A stretch of DNA of 44,608 nucleotides. Origin: Alistipes senegalensis (GTDB lineage Bacteria; Bacteroidota; Bacteroidia; Bacteroidales; Rikenellaceae). The DNA lies in the NCBI GenBank assembly GCA_023665825.1, contig JAMPDE010000002.1, positions 410,242 through 454,849 of the forward strand, in the 5' to 3' direction. Each line of letters starts with the position of its first letter. Within the stretch, counting starts at the first letter, position 1. Shown piece after piece: positions 32,185-39,970 of this stretch. Under the pieces are notes generated by a model. The model had not been told where the DNA came from and searched no databases. It saw nothing but the letters and a program-made list of their open reading frames with translations. The position numbers and the translations under genes are program-made.

Positions 32185-33184
32185 ACCCCAGCATCGGCAC
32201 GTCGTCGCCGCAGAATTCACGGTAGTATTTCATGTATTGCGTCCGCTGGTAGGTGTCGTCTGCCGCGTGGCCGAAGTCCATGCGCCCGCGAAACTCGTCG
32301 AGCGAGGCGAATCCGTGCCGGTCGGCCCATGCGTCGATGAAGGCATTCATCTCACCGATGACCGGATACCCGAACCGATGAATCGCCGTACAAATCTGCA
32401 CGGCACGGGCCCCGCACAGCAGCGCCTTGACGGCCGCTTCACCGTCGTGGATGCCCGTCGACACGGCGATGTCCAGCTGCGGCACCGCCGTCGCACACAG
32501 CGCGACACTGCGCAGCACGTTCCGCAACTCCGACGAATGGCTGTACGGGCTTCCGACCGCGAAAGCCAACCGTTCGATGTCGATGTCCGGCTCGAAAAAA
32601 CGGTTGAAAAGCACCGCGCCGCGCGCTCCCCGACTCACCAGCGAATCGGCGACCGCAAGCACGTTGGTCAGCCGCTGCGGCAGCTTCACGGCGACCGGAA
32701 TTCCGACGGCTTTCGTCACCCGACCGACCGTATCGGCATAGGTTTTCTCCAACTCCGCACCGGCGGTGCGACGGTCGGTAGGTTGCAGAAAGATATTCAG
32801 CTCCAACGCCGCAGCTCCCGCCCGCTCCATTGCAACGGCATAGTCGGCCCAGCCGTCGGAGCCTGCGATACAGTTGATGCTGGCGATGACGGGTACGCCG
32901 GTCGCACGGGCTTCGGCGATGAGGCGCAGATGACCGGCAAGATAGTCGTCGCCGAGATAGCGTTCGAGGTATTCGCCCGCGTCGCCCATGCCTGCACCGG
33001 CGGGCGACTGGCGCGACAGTGCGGCGGCCTGCCGGACGATTTGTTCCTCGAAAATGGATTTGAGCACGACGGATCCGGCTCCGTGCCGGACGCAGCGGGC
33101 GATATGTTCCGCATCGGCCGTGTAGGGCGAGCTGCCCACCACGACGGGCGACCGGAGTTCCAGACCGAGAAAGGAGGTTTTCAT
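32183..33184 (-). CDS. Dihydroorotate-dehydrogenase-like flavoprotein, substrate unknown
   Basis: A 333-residue TIM-barrel protein of the dihydroorotate-dehydrogenase-like family. It begins MKTSFLGLELRSPVVVGSSP, and has ASINCIAGSDGWADYA, IPVAVKLPQRLTNV and AVSTGIHDGEAAVKALLCGA, which fit an FMN phosphate-binding barrel. Where class 1 PyrD has an NxSCP motif with the catalytic Cys or Ser, this protein reads ELNIFLQPTD, so it probably does not oxidise dihydroorotate. No pyr genes are nearby. The start ATG at 33184 gives the family N-terminus; 33208 (MSSKKMPL) is possible. No clear promoter box was found. Confidence 0.85.
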   Translation of the reverse strand: MKTSFLGLELRSPVVVGSSPYTADAEHIARCVRHGAGSVVLKSIFEEQIVRQAAALSRQSPAGAGMGDAGEYLERYLGDDYLAGHLRLIAEARATGVPVIASINCIAGSDGWADYAVAMERAGAAALELNIFLQPTDRRTAGAELEKTYADTVGRVTKAVGIPVAVKLPQRLTNVLAVADSLVSRGARGAVLFNRFFEPDIDIERLAFAVGSPYSHSSELRNVLRSVALCATAVPQLDIAVSTGIHDGEAAVKALLCGARAVQICTAIHRFGYPVIGEMNAFIDAWADRHGFASLDEFRGRMDFGHAADDTYQRTQYMKYYREFCGDDVPMLG

Positions 33185-33258
33185 AAGCGGCATCTTTTTC
33201 GACGACATACCGCGACGATTATCGTGCCAGATTCGGCCGGGAACAAAAAGGCCGCCCA

Positions 33259-33290
33259 TTTGCTTTTATCGACTTTTAGGCGTAATTTTG
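33259..33290 (+). promoter_or_regulatory. Canonical promoter of ispG
   Basis: TTTG (33259-33262), 20 nt, then TAATTTTG (33283-33290): full match to the Bacteroidota -33/-7 pattern. The ATG at 33312 lies 21 nt downstream. Confidence 0.75.
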
Positions 33291-33311
33291 AGGACAAAAG
33301 GCACATCAGGA

Positions 33312-34808
33312 ATGGAACTCCGTCATTTTCAGCGTCGCAAAACGCACGAAGTACGCATCGGCAAGGTCGTCATCGGCGGCGAACGGCCCGTCGCCGTGCA
33401 GTCGATGACCAACACCGACACGAACGACACCGAAGCCAGTGTCGCGCAAATCGAACGCATCGACCGCGCGGGCGGCAAAATCGTCCGCCTGACCGCGCAA
33501 GGCACACGCGAAGGCGAAAATCTGCAAAACATCGTGCGACGCCTGCGGGACGAAGGATTCGATACGGCGATCGTCGCCGACATCCATTTCGTGCCCGAAG
33601 CGGCGGCCGTCGCCGCGAAATACGTCGACAAGGTGCGCATCAATCCGGGCAACTACCGCATGGAGCACGGCGAATTCGAGCACCTCGTCGAACAATGCCG
33701 CCGACGCGGTGTCGCCCTGCGCATCGGGGTCAATCACGGGTCGCTGGCCAAGCGGATTTTCGACCACTACGGCGATACGCCCGAAGGGATGGTCGCTTCG
33801 GCGATGGAATTTCTGCGAATCTGTCAGGCGCACGATTTCGATCAAGCGGTCGTGTCGATGAAATCGAGCAATACGCGCGTCATGGTCGCCGCCTATCGGC
33901 TGCTGGTCGAGGCAATGGAACGCGAGGGAATGTCCTACCCCATTCATCTGGGCGTCACGGAAGCCGGAAACGGCATCGAGGGACGCATCAAGAGCGCCGT
34001 CGGCATCGGGGCGCTGCTGGCCGACGGCATCGGCGACACGATCCGCGTATCGCTGACCGAAGCCCCCGAAAACGAGGTGCCCGTAGCGCAGCTGCTCGCC
34101 GACCATTTCCGCGAACGGCTGGGCGAGTTCGACGTCCGGCATCCCGAGCGTTATTCGCCGACCGAATTCCGTCGCAGATCGCAGATCGCCGAACCGGTCG
34201 TGCACAGCGAACCGCACGACGGATTCCGCATCCTCGAAGCCGTTTCGGGCAATCCGACGGCCGAGCTGCGGACAGCGATTTTGAACCTCGAAGACGACGA
34301 GAGCAGCACGCCCGTCTTAATCAAACGTCGGTACGACGATTCGGAGCTGGCGACGCTCGCCGTGAAAGCGGCTGCCGATCTGGGGCCATTACTCCTCGAC
34401 GGACTGGCCGACGGAATCTGGGTCGACGCACCGGCATTCGACGAGGCGCAGCTGCGCGAAATCGAACTGATGATTCTGCAAGCGGCCCGCGTGCGCTTCT
34501 CACACACGGAGTACATCGCCTGCCCGAGCTGCGGCCGCACGCTCTACGACATCGAGCGCACGTTAGCCGAAATCAAATCGCGCACGTCGCACCTGAAAAA
34601 TCTGCGCATCGGGGTCATGGGGTGCATCGTCAACGGGCCCGGCGAGATGGCCGACGCCGATTACGGTTACGTCGGGGCCGGTCGCGGGCGCATCACGCTC
34701 TACAAGGGCCGCGAGGTCATCGCCCGCAACATCCCGCAGGAGGAGGCACTCGACCGGCTCATCGAGCTCATCAAGGCGCACGGCGACTGGCACGAAACGG
34801 ACGAATAG
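33312..34808 (+). CDS. ispG: 4-hydroxy-3-methylbut-2-enyl-diphosphate synthase, with a compact inserted domain
   Basis: Fe-S enzyme that makes HMBPP in the MEP isoprenoid pathway. In the 498-residue protein, the TIM-barrel half (about 1-280) has VAVQSMTNTDTNDTEA, RINPGNYR and IHLGVTEAGNG. The C-terminal reductase-like domain has the cluster ligands Cys404 and Cys407 (CPSCGRTLYD), Cys438 (MGCIVNGPGE) and Glu445. About 110-130 residues (about 280-395) are inserted between the two halves compared with the E. coli enzyme (372 residues). This insert is the extra domain of plant and Bacteroidota IspG, but it is shorter than the roughly 600-residue forms I know from Bacteroides. An upstream start at 33288 would lie in the promoter. 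Confidence 0.94.
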   Translation: MELRHFQRRKTHEVRIGKVVIGGERPVAVQSMTNTDTNDTEASVAQIERIDRAGGKIVRLTAQGTREGENLQNIVRRLRDEGFDTAIVADIHFVPEAAAVAAKYVDKVRINPGNYRMEHGEFEHLVEQCRRRGVALRIGVNHGSLAKRIFDHYGDTPEGMVASAMEFLRICQAHDFDQAVVSMKSSNTRVMVAAYRLLVEAMEREGMSYPIHLGVTEAGNGIEGRIKSAVGIGALLADGIGDTIRVSLTEAPENEVPVAQLLADHFRERLGEFDVRHPERYSPTEFRRRSQIAEPVVHSEPHDGFRILEAVSGNPTAELRTAILNLEDDESSTPVLIKRRYDDSELATLAVKAAADLGPLLLDGLADGIWVDAPAFDEAQLREIELMILQAARVRFSHTEYIACPSCGRTLYDIERTLAEIKSRTSHLKNLRIGVMGCIVNGPGEMADADYGYVGAGRGRITLYKGREVIARNIPQEEALDRLIELIKAHGDWHETDE

Positions 34809-34830
34809 CCCCCGCACATACAAACGAAAC

Positions 34831-34861
34831 AGGAGAGGTCGTTTGGGAAAACCTCTCCTGC
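34831..34861. terminator. Hairpin terminator between ispG and the small lipoprotein gene
   Basis: CAGGAGAGGT, 11-nt loop, ACCTCTCCTG: a 10-bp perfect stem that extends by ACGAA/TTCGT after one mismatch. The T-run is short on the plus strand, so it may serve mainly as the shared end of two convergent units. Confidence 0.65.
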
Positions 34862-34883
34862 TTCGTTTCAGGCTAAACGTGCA

Positions 34884-35360
34884 TCAAAAAAAACGCACGG
34901 CACCGGATTTCGTTTGTACCTGTGCAGATGCTTCCGATTTGATAGCTCGCACTTCGTCGGGAATCGCCGCACGGGCGAAGACGGAGACATCGGCGGCGTC
35001 CCGTTCGGCCGTCAGGGTCATCTGCGACCCGTCCGAATTGAACGAAACCCGATAAGCACTACCCCATGCAACAGCATCGCTGTACACACCGTCGAGTACC
35101 GACTTGGCATAAGTATAGGTTCCGTGCAGGTAACGGTACTCGGGCGTGTAAAGCCGCTGGTAAAGCTCGAACGTACCGGCTTCGTCGAACGAAGCGTAGA
35201 TATCGGCGGTCGAAAGCGTACTCCACGAAACCAACCGCCATTCGCCAGCCACCGAAAACGCAGCCGGTGCGGGTGTCGGATCATCGTCGGACGAACCGCC
35301 GCACCCCGTAGTCGCGAAAAGCGCGACCAAAACGATCCACAAGAATTCGATTCTTTTCAT
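34884..35360 (-). CDS. Small lipoprotein with lipocalin-like domain
   Basis: A 158-residue lipoprotein. The signal peptide ends in the lipobox ATTG|C with Cys20, followed by GGSSDDDP, an acidic tail like the surface-export signal of Bacteroidota lipoproteins. The rest is beta-rich and resembles lipocalin-like lipoproteins of Bacteroidota (VAGEWRLVSWSTLS, then YRYLHGTYTYAKSVLDG and YRVSFNSDGSQMTLTAERD). The function is unknown. It lies 33 nt behind the S8 protease gene as the last member of the right-hand outer-membrane locus, so a role as partner, substrate binder or inhibitor of the protease is only a guess. Confidence 0.82.
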   Translation of the reverse strand: MKRIEFLWIVLVALFATTGCGGSSDDDPTPAPAAFSVAGEWRLVSWSTLSTADIYASFDEAGTFELYQRLYTPEYRYLHGTYTYAKSVLDGVYSDAVAWGSAYRVSFNSDGSQMTLTAERDAADVSVFARAAIPDEVRAIKSEASAQVQTKSGAVRFF

Positions 35361-35393
35361 AGTCCATGTTCAAAATGAATGCACACGTCGCGG

Positions 35394-37418
35394 CTAAAAC
35401 CAGCCATCGTTCTGCGGCCGGAACGCACGGGCGACCAACGCATACTCTTTGGTGATGGTCAGCCCGCTGACCCCGTTGTCATTGCCTTTGCCGGCCAGCA
35501 GCGTCACCCGCATGATCGCCGAACCGGATTGGGTGCAGGTCAGAATAATCCGGTTGCTGAAAACCTTCGGTTCGGAAGTGATACCGAGCCGCGTTCTGTC
35601 CGCCGCATCGATTTCAGCTTTCACGACCCGCATGTTCAGATTTCCGTCTCCCAAGTAGGGTGTCAAGTCGAGCAACACCTGCTCGCCGACCGGCACCGGA
35701 AGACATGTGATACCGCGAATCTGCATCAGCAACTGGAACGCATCGATGTAGCCCGAACCCATATTGTTCTTGAAACGCGAGAGATCGAGCGTTGCGAGAC
35801 CGCCCGCATCGTTTACATATTGTTTCGTGCCCGTGCAGTAACGGTTGACGTCATTTACCGACGTAAGCAGCATCGCCACGAACTCTTTCTGGGTGAATTT
35901 CTTGCCCTGCTGCAACGCGTGCGAAAGACCGAGCGCAGCCACACCCGACACATGCGGGCAGGCCATCGACGTCCCCTGCATGTATCCGTACTGGCCGTCG
36001 TTCAGGGTGGAAAGCACCTCCGAATAATAGTCTTTCTTCTTCTCCAAATAGGACTGATAAACGTCGCCGCCCGGAGCCGCGATGTTGCAGCCGGGCCCGT
36101 AGTTGGTGTAGTAGGCCGGCGTATAGTCGCACGACATGGAAGTCACGGAAATATAGCTCCGGTAGGCACCCGGATAGGACGAAAGTCCAAAGGCTTCGTT
36201 ACCTGCCGCAAAGATGACGATGCCGCCGTCGACCGCATCGCAATTCTGCGTACGCACAAAATAGTCGATGGCATCTTTCTCGGCGGTCGCCGCTTTCTCG
36301 TATTCGGAATCGGACGTAATCGCGCCGCCGTTGTATCCGAAGCTGCATTGCAGAATCGACGCGCCATTATTAGCCGCATAGGCAATTGCACGGGCCGTAA
36401 TCGCCGCCGTACCGCCCTTGTCGTTATGGAAAATCTGGCACGACATGATTTTCACACCGTCGTTCCGGCCCGAACCTCCCGCAATGCCGCAAACGCCCAG
36501 CCCGTTGCCGTTCACCGCGGCTATGGTACCGGCTATGTGCGTACCGTGATCGACCGCATCGCCTTCGGTACTGACAGCCAACGGGGTATTATCGGCGAAG
36601 TTGTAGCCATGCAGGTCATCGACGAATCCGTTGCCGTCGCTGTCCGTTCCGTCTTCCTTTTCTCCGGCATTGACCCACATATTGGCGGCCAAATCGGGGT
36701 GATCCCACTGCACGCAGTCATCGACCACCGCGACCACGACACGCGGGTCGCCCGTACAAATCGGCCACGCTTCGGCACAGTTCACATCGGCACCGGCCTT
36801 AATCCCCGAATAAATTGCCGTATTCCCCCCATTGATAAAATGCCATTGCAAGCCCAGATGAGGGTCGTTGAAAGCGGCATCGGCCCGCGTAACCGGTGCG
36901 GTTTGCAGTGCATCGGTCAAAGGGACGGCCTTTCCGCACGAAACATGCAGAAGCTGTTGATTGAACTCTACCTTGTCGACTTCGGCGACACGGGCCATTT
37001 CGCGGGCCACACGGTCGAGATCGGCCCTTTCGTCGAACCCGACGACATACCACCGATGCAATCCGGCCTCGCGCATACGTTCCTCGTGACGCGGATCGAC
37101 GGGGAACAAGCGCTGCAACGACTGCACCCCGATACCGACCAATACCTCGTCGAAATCGGCGATTCCCGAACGGGTAGCGACACCGCCCGCCCGCGTAACG
37201 GCATCGGCCGCTTGCTCGATCTGCCGCACGGCACCGGCGTCGAACCGAACCAGCAACGAACCGGAAACAGCATGCTCCGACGAAAGGACGAGTTTCTCCT
37301 CGACCCGGCTCTCGACGGGCGAAGCGGGCATTTCGTCGACCGGATTTTCAGAGCACGCCCCCCAAAGGAGCAACGCCGAAAGCAAGCCGACTTTTTCCAG
37401 AAGTTTTCTCCTTGACAT
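35394..37418 (-). CDS. Subtilisin-like (S8) serine protease lipoprotein
   Basis: Secreted serine endopeptidase of 674 residues with a lipobox (WGA|C, Cys22) for outer-membrane anchoring. A prodomain-like region spans about 45-155. The catalytic domain carries Asp233 (VVAVVDDCVQWDHPDL), His291 (HGTHIAGTIA), oxyanion Asn407 (IFAAGNE) and Ser484 (GTSMACPHVSG). A C-terminal beta domain (about 560-674) follows. All four catalytic elements are present, so it should be active. It lies downstream of the susC-susD-lipoprotein genes, with a 13-bp hairpin and a possible own promoter in between. Context suggests cleavage of protein substrates for import by the RagAB-like pair; no glycosidase gene is in the locus. 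Confidence 0.93.
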   Translation of the reverse strand: MSRRKLLEKVGLLSALLLWGACSENPVDEMPASPVESRVEEKLVLSSEHAVSGSLLVRFDAGAVRQIEQAADAVTRAGGVATRSGIADFDEVLVGIGVQSLQRLFPVDPRHEERMREAGLHRWYVVGFDERADLDRVAREMARVAEVDKVEFNQQLLHVSCGKAVPLTDALQTAPVTRADAAFNDPHLGLQWHFINGGNTAIYSGIKAGADVNCAEAWPICTGDPRVVVAVVDDCVQWDHPDLAANMWVNAGEKEDGTDSDGNGFVDDLHGYNFADNTPLAVSTEGDAVDHGTHIAGTIAAVNGNGLGVCGIAGGSGRNDGVKIMSCQIFHNDKGGTAAITARAIAYAANNGASILQCSFGYNGGAITSDSEYEKAATAEKDAIDYFVRTQNCDAVDGGIVIFAAGNEAFGLSSYPGAYRSYISVTSMSCDYTPAYYTNYGPGCNIAAPGGDVYQSYLEKKKDYYSEVLSTLNDGQYGYMQGTSMACPHVSGVAALGLSHALQQGKKFTQKEFVAMLLTSVNDVNRYCTGTKQYVNDAGGLATLDLSRFKNNMGSGYIDAFQLLMQIRGITCLPVPVGEQVLLDLTPYLGDGNLNMRVVKAEIDAADRTRLGITSEPKVFSNRIILTCTQSGSAIMRVTLLAGKGNDNGVSGLTITKEYALVARAFRPQNDGWF

Positions 37419-37422
37419 AACA

Positions 37423-37454
37423 AAAAAGTAGTTTTGGTATTGAATTACAGCAAA
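37423..37454 (-). promoter_or_regulatory. Possible promoter of the S8 protease gene
   Basis: On the minus strand: TTTG (37454-37451), exactly 20 nt, then TACTTTTT (37430-37423), one mismatch from TAnnTTTG. The ATG at 37418 lies only 4 nt after the box, so transcription would start at or very near it. Confidence 0.5.
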
Positions 37455-37476
37455 TACGATTCCTTTCTACCACATA

Positions 37477-37507
37477 ACCCGACACGGTATTCGGTACCGT
37501 GTCGGGT
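37477..37507 (-). other. Perfect 13-bp hairpin between the 806-residue lipoprotein and S8 protease genes
   Basis: ACCCGACACGGTA, 5-nt loop, TACCGTGTCGGGT. No T-run follows on the minus strand. It may separate expression of the susCD part from the protease gene by stabilising the upstream mRNA or stopping part of transcription. Confidence 0.6.
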
Positions 37508-37534
37508 CGTGCGGATATAGGATCGCAGTCGCAC

Positions 37535-39955
37535 CTACTCCATCAGCGAACGTGCACTGGCCGTCATTTTGAAATCGGCCTTGCGGGTCGGCTGTTTGGG
37601 CAGGGGTTCGCACTTCGCGGTTTTCACTGAGAGCGTACGGCTGCCCGCATCAGCGGCACGGGTGTCGCGAACGAACGCCATTTGCTCCGAAGCGAAGTTG
37701 TCGCGAACGGCAACGGTCTTGCGGTTCTGTACCGGAACGCGCACGCTGCTGAACGGCACACCGACCGGACGAACGGCCATCGGTTTTACCGACGACTTGG
37801 CGGCACTCGATTCCGTTTCGCCATAGGCAATGGTAGTGTTTGCAGGGTCAAAGTAACCATGATACCCAGCAAATGTACTACCACTATCACTCACCTTATA
37901 GACCTCTACGGCGAAAGTAACATCAATAGCGGAGATCTCTTTCGTATCCGAATTTACCGAGAAGACGCAGGGATCACTTCCGTCACTCTCGTCGGATGCG
38001 TAAGAGAAGAAGCCATAAATCATTGTCTTTTGCGCATCGTAATAGCCATACCCTTGACCGAAATAATTACCATCACTTTCATAGCCGACTTCGATACCAT
38101 TGAGCGTAAGTTTCGAGGTCGCGGCATCGTAAGTTGCATGCCACGAAGTACCATTTTCAACACCCAAATTCTTAACGGTAAACTTCGTGTCGCTGCCTGC
38201 GGTAGGATTCAGTTCGAAAACATTTTCATATGTCTCGGGATCCCCATCCTGCGGCGTTACCGTGCAACTCATCCGGTACGCACCGATTTTCAGCTCACCG
38301 GTATAGGGAATCGCGGCGGTCGTGAACGGAGCGGATTCGACGAGTTTCTTTTCGCCGTAAATGTTCTCACCCTCGACCAACATCGTGTAGGAGGTTTCGG
38401 CATCCCGATTGGCTGCGATGTTCCAAGTTTTGCCATCTTCGCGGATTTCGGAGAGGAAATTTTCATCGAGTTCCGAACCGTAAGCGTCCATCAAAGCCTG
38501 CAAATCCGCAATGCCGGAACTGGCCATCTCACCGTCCTTCACCGACTGGATCAAGGCCGTTTTATTCAGGTAAATTTTCAAACTCTTGATGTCGGTACCG
38601 GTGATTTCCCAATAAATGGACGAAGAGTCGGGATATTTGTCCGCCTTGTCGGGTGCTTTTTCGCTCACCTTGCTCAACTCGACAGCCACCTCGCAGGGAT
38701 GATCCTCCGCTGCGCCGATGCCCGGGAAGTAGAACTGGCAAACCGTTGCGGCACTGGCCAGATAAGCACCGTTCTTGTCTTTGGGAACAGCGACCAGCGT
38801 GTAGATGCCCGGCGTCAGTTCGGCAGCAATGGAGACCTTGCCTGCACCGGCCTCGAAGTCGGCGACTTCTGCGGCGTTTTCATCCGTACCGTCGACGATA
38901 CCGTCGACATACTCATCGGGCGTCGCCGAAACATCGCCGCTGACGAACGTGTAACCGATGCCCGTTACATCGATACCATAGGTAAAGTTGAATACGGGTT
39001 TGGCCGTCTGATTGTCGGCTCCTACCTGCATACCGGCATAAACCGCCGCCAACGAATAGTCCGTCACCTCGTAACCCGGCAGGATGATGCGGAACATGCC
39101 GCTTCCATTAGCAGTGTAGTTTCCATCATCGGTAGCAAAAGCCAAACCGCCTTTCGGGAAAGTAATGATACCGTCGATCAAGGTACCGGGAGTATTCGTC
39201 CAAGTGGCAATTCCCAATGTGCCGTATTTCCCTTTATGAACGATACCGGTCGGTTGGAACCCGATCGTTACCGCATCGGGATTGCTCGCATTGATGGTGA
39301 TATTGGTTGTCGTATAGGAAGCATCCCACCCGGCTTCCAACTCTTCTTTCGTGGCTCCGAATGCCTCCGTGAGGAAATTCCAACCATACATATCTTCGAT
39401 CATGTAGACGCCTTCACGGCTCTTGTGCTTGTGAATCGTCACATCGACTTCCGTAGGATCTACAGAGTACATCGTAGTCAGCCAGTCGTCGCGGAACTTG
39501 CCGGTTCCCAACTTCACCCAAGGCCACGGAACGACCGTAAAGTCGATTTTCGACCGGCCGTAAGCCGTGACATTCTCGTCGTTGATCAACAACGAAACGG
39601 GATACTCCGTACCGTCTTTGAGATTCTTGCGGTCGAACGAAACGACCAAGTCCACCGCATCCACACCGGCATCGAACGTCACCGATGCCGGAATGTCGAA
39701 CAGATCCTGCGCATCGCCGACATCGCTCAAGATAGCGACCGTAAGGGCCTCTGCGCTTTCGATACGCTTCATGGGGATGATGACCGAACTTTCGTCATCG
39801 CCGACATTGAACGTCTGCGAAGCCATCTCCGACGAGAAGTAAACCTGCGCGCCATCGTCCTTCGGCCCCGCCGTGTAGTCCGTATCGTCGCACGCCGCGA
39901 ACAATCCGGCAACCAGCGCGACGACCGCCAACCAATATATTTTCAGATTTTTCAT
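37535..39955 (-). CDS. Large surface lipoprotein of a SusCD locus (SusE/F position)
   Basis: An 806-residue lipoprotein of unknown fold family. Signal peptide with lipobox FAA|C (Cys22) followed by DDTDY, acidic like a surface-export signal. The N-terminal part has a Calx-beta-like segment (VYFSSEMASQTFNVGDDESS, then DLFDIPASVTFDAG and VDLVVSFDRKNLKDG). The middle is made of further beta-rich domains (IYTLVAVPKDKNG, SYTMLVEGENIYG). The last 91 residues (716-806) are low in hydrophobics and strongly basic. It lies 15 nt behind susD in the place of SusE/SusF-type substrate-binding lipoproteins, so it is inferred to bind the imported substrate at the cell surface. Confidence 0.8.
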   Translation of the reverse strand: MKNLKIYWLAVVALVAGLFAACDDTDYTAGPKDDGAQVYFSSEMASQTFNVGDDESSVIIPMKRIESAEALTVAILSDVGDAQDLFDIPASVTFDAGVDAVDLVVSFDRKNLKDGTEYPVSLLINDENVTAYGRSKIDFTVVPWPWVKLGTGKFRDDWLTTMYSVDPTEVDVTIHKHKSREGVYMIEDMYGWNFLTEAFGATKEELEAGWDASYTTTNITINASNPDAVTIGFQPTGIVHKGKYGTLGIATWTNTPGTLIDGIITFPKGGLAFATDDGNYTANGSGMFRIILPGYEVTDYSLAAVYAGMQVGADNQTAKPVFNFTYGIDVTGIGYTFVSGDVSATPDEYVDGIVDGTDENAAEVADFEAGAGKVSIAAELTPGIYTLVAVPKDKNGAYLASAATVCQFYFPGIGAAEDHPCEVAVELSKVSEKAPDKADKYPDSSSIYWEITGTDIKSLKIYLNKTALIQSVKDGEMASSGIADLQALMDAYGSELDENFLSEIREDGKTWNIAANRDAETSYTMLVEGENIYGEKKLVESAPFTTAAIPYTGELKIGAYRMSCTVTPQDGDPETYENVFELNPTAGSDTKFTVKNLGVENGTSWHATYDAATSKLTLNGIEVGYESDGNYFGQGYGYYDAQKTMIYGFFSYASDESDGSDPCVFSVNSDTKEISAIDVTFAVEVYKVSDSGSTFAGYHGYFDPANTTIAYGETESSAAKSSVKPMAVRPVGVPFSSVRVPVQNRKTVAVRDNFASEQMAFVRDTRAADAGSRTLSVKTAKCEPLPKQPTRKADFKMTASARSLME

Positions 39956-39970
39956 AAATGTTATACGTTT

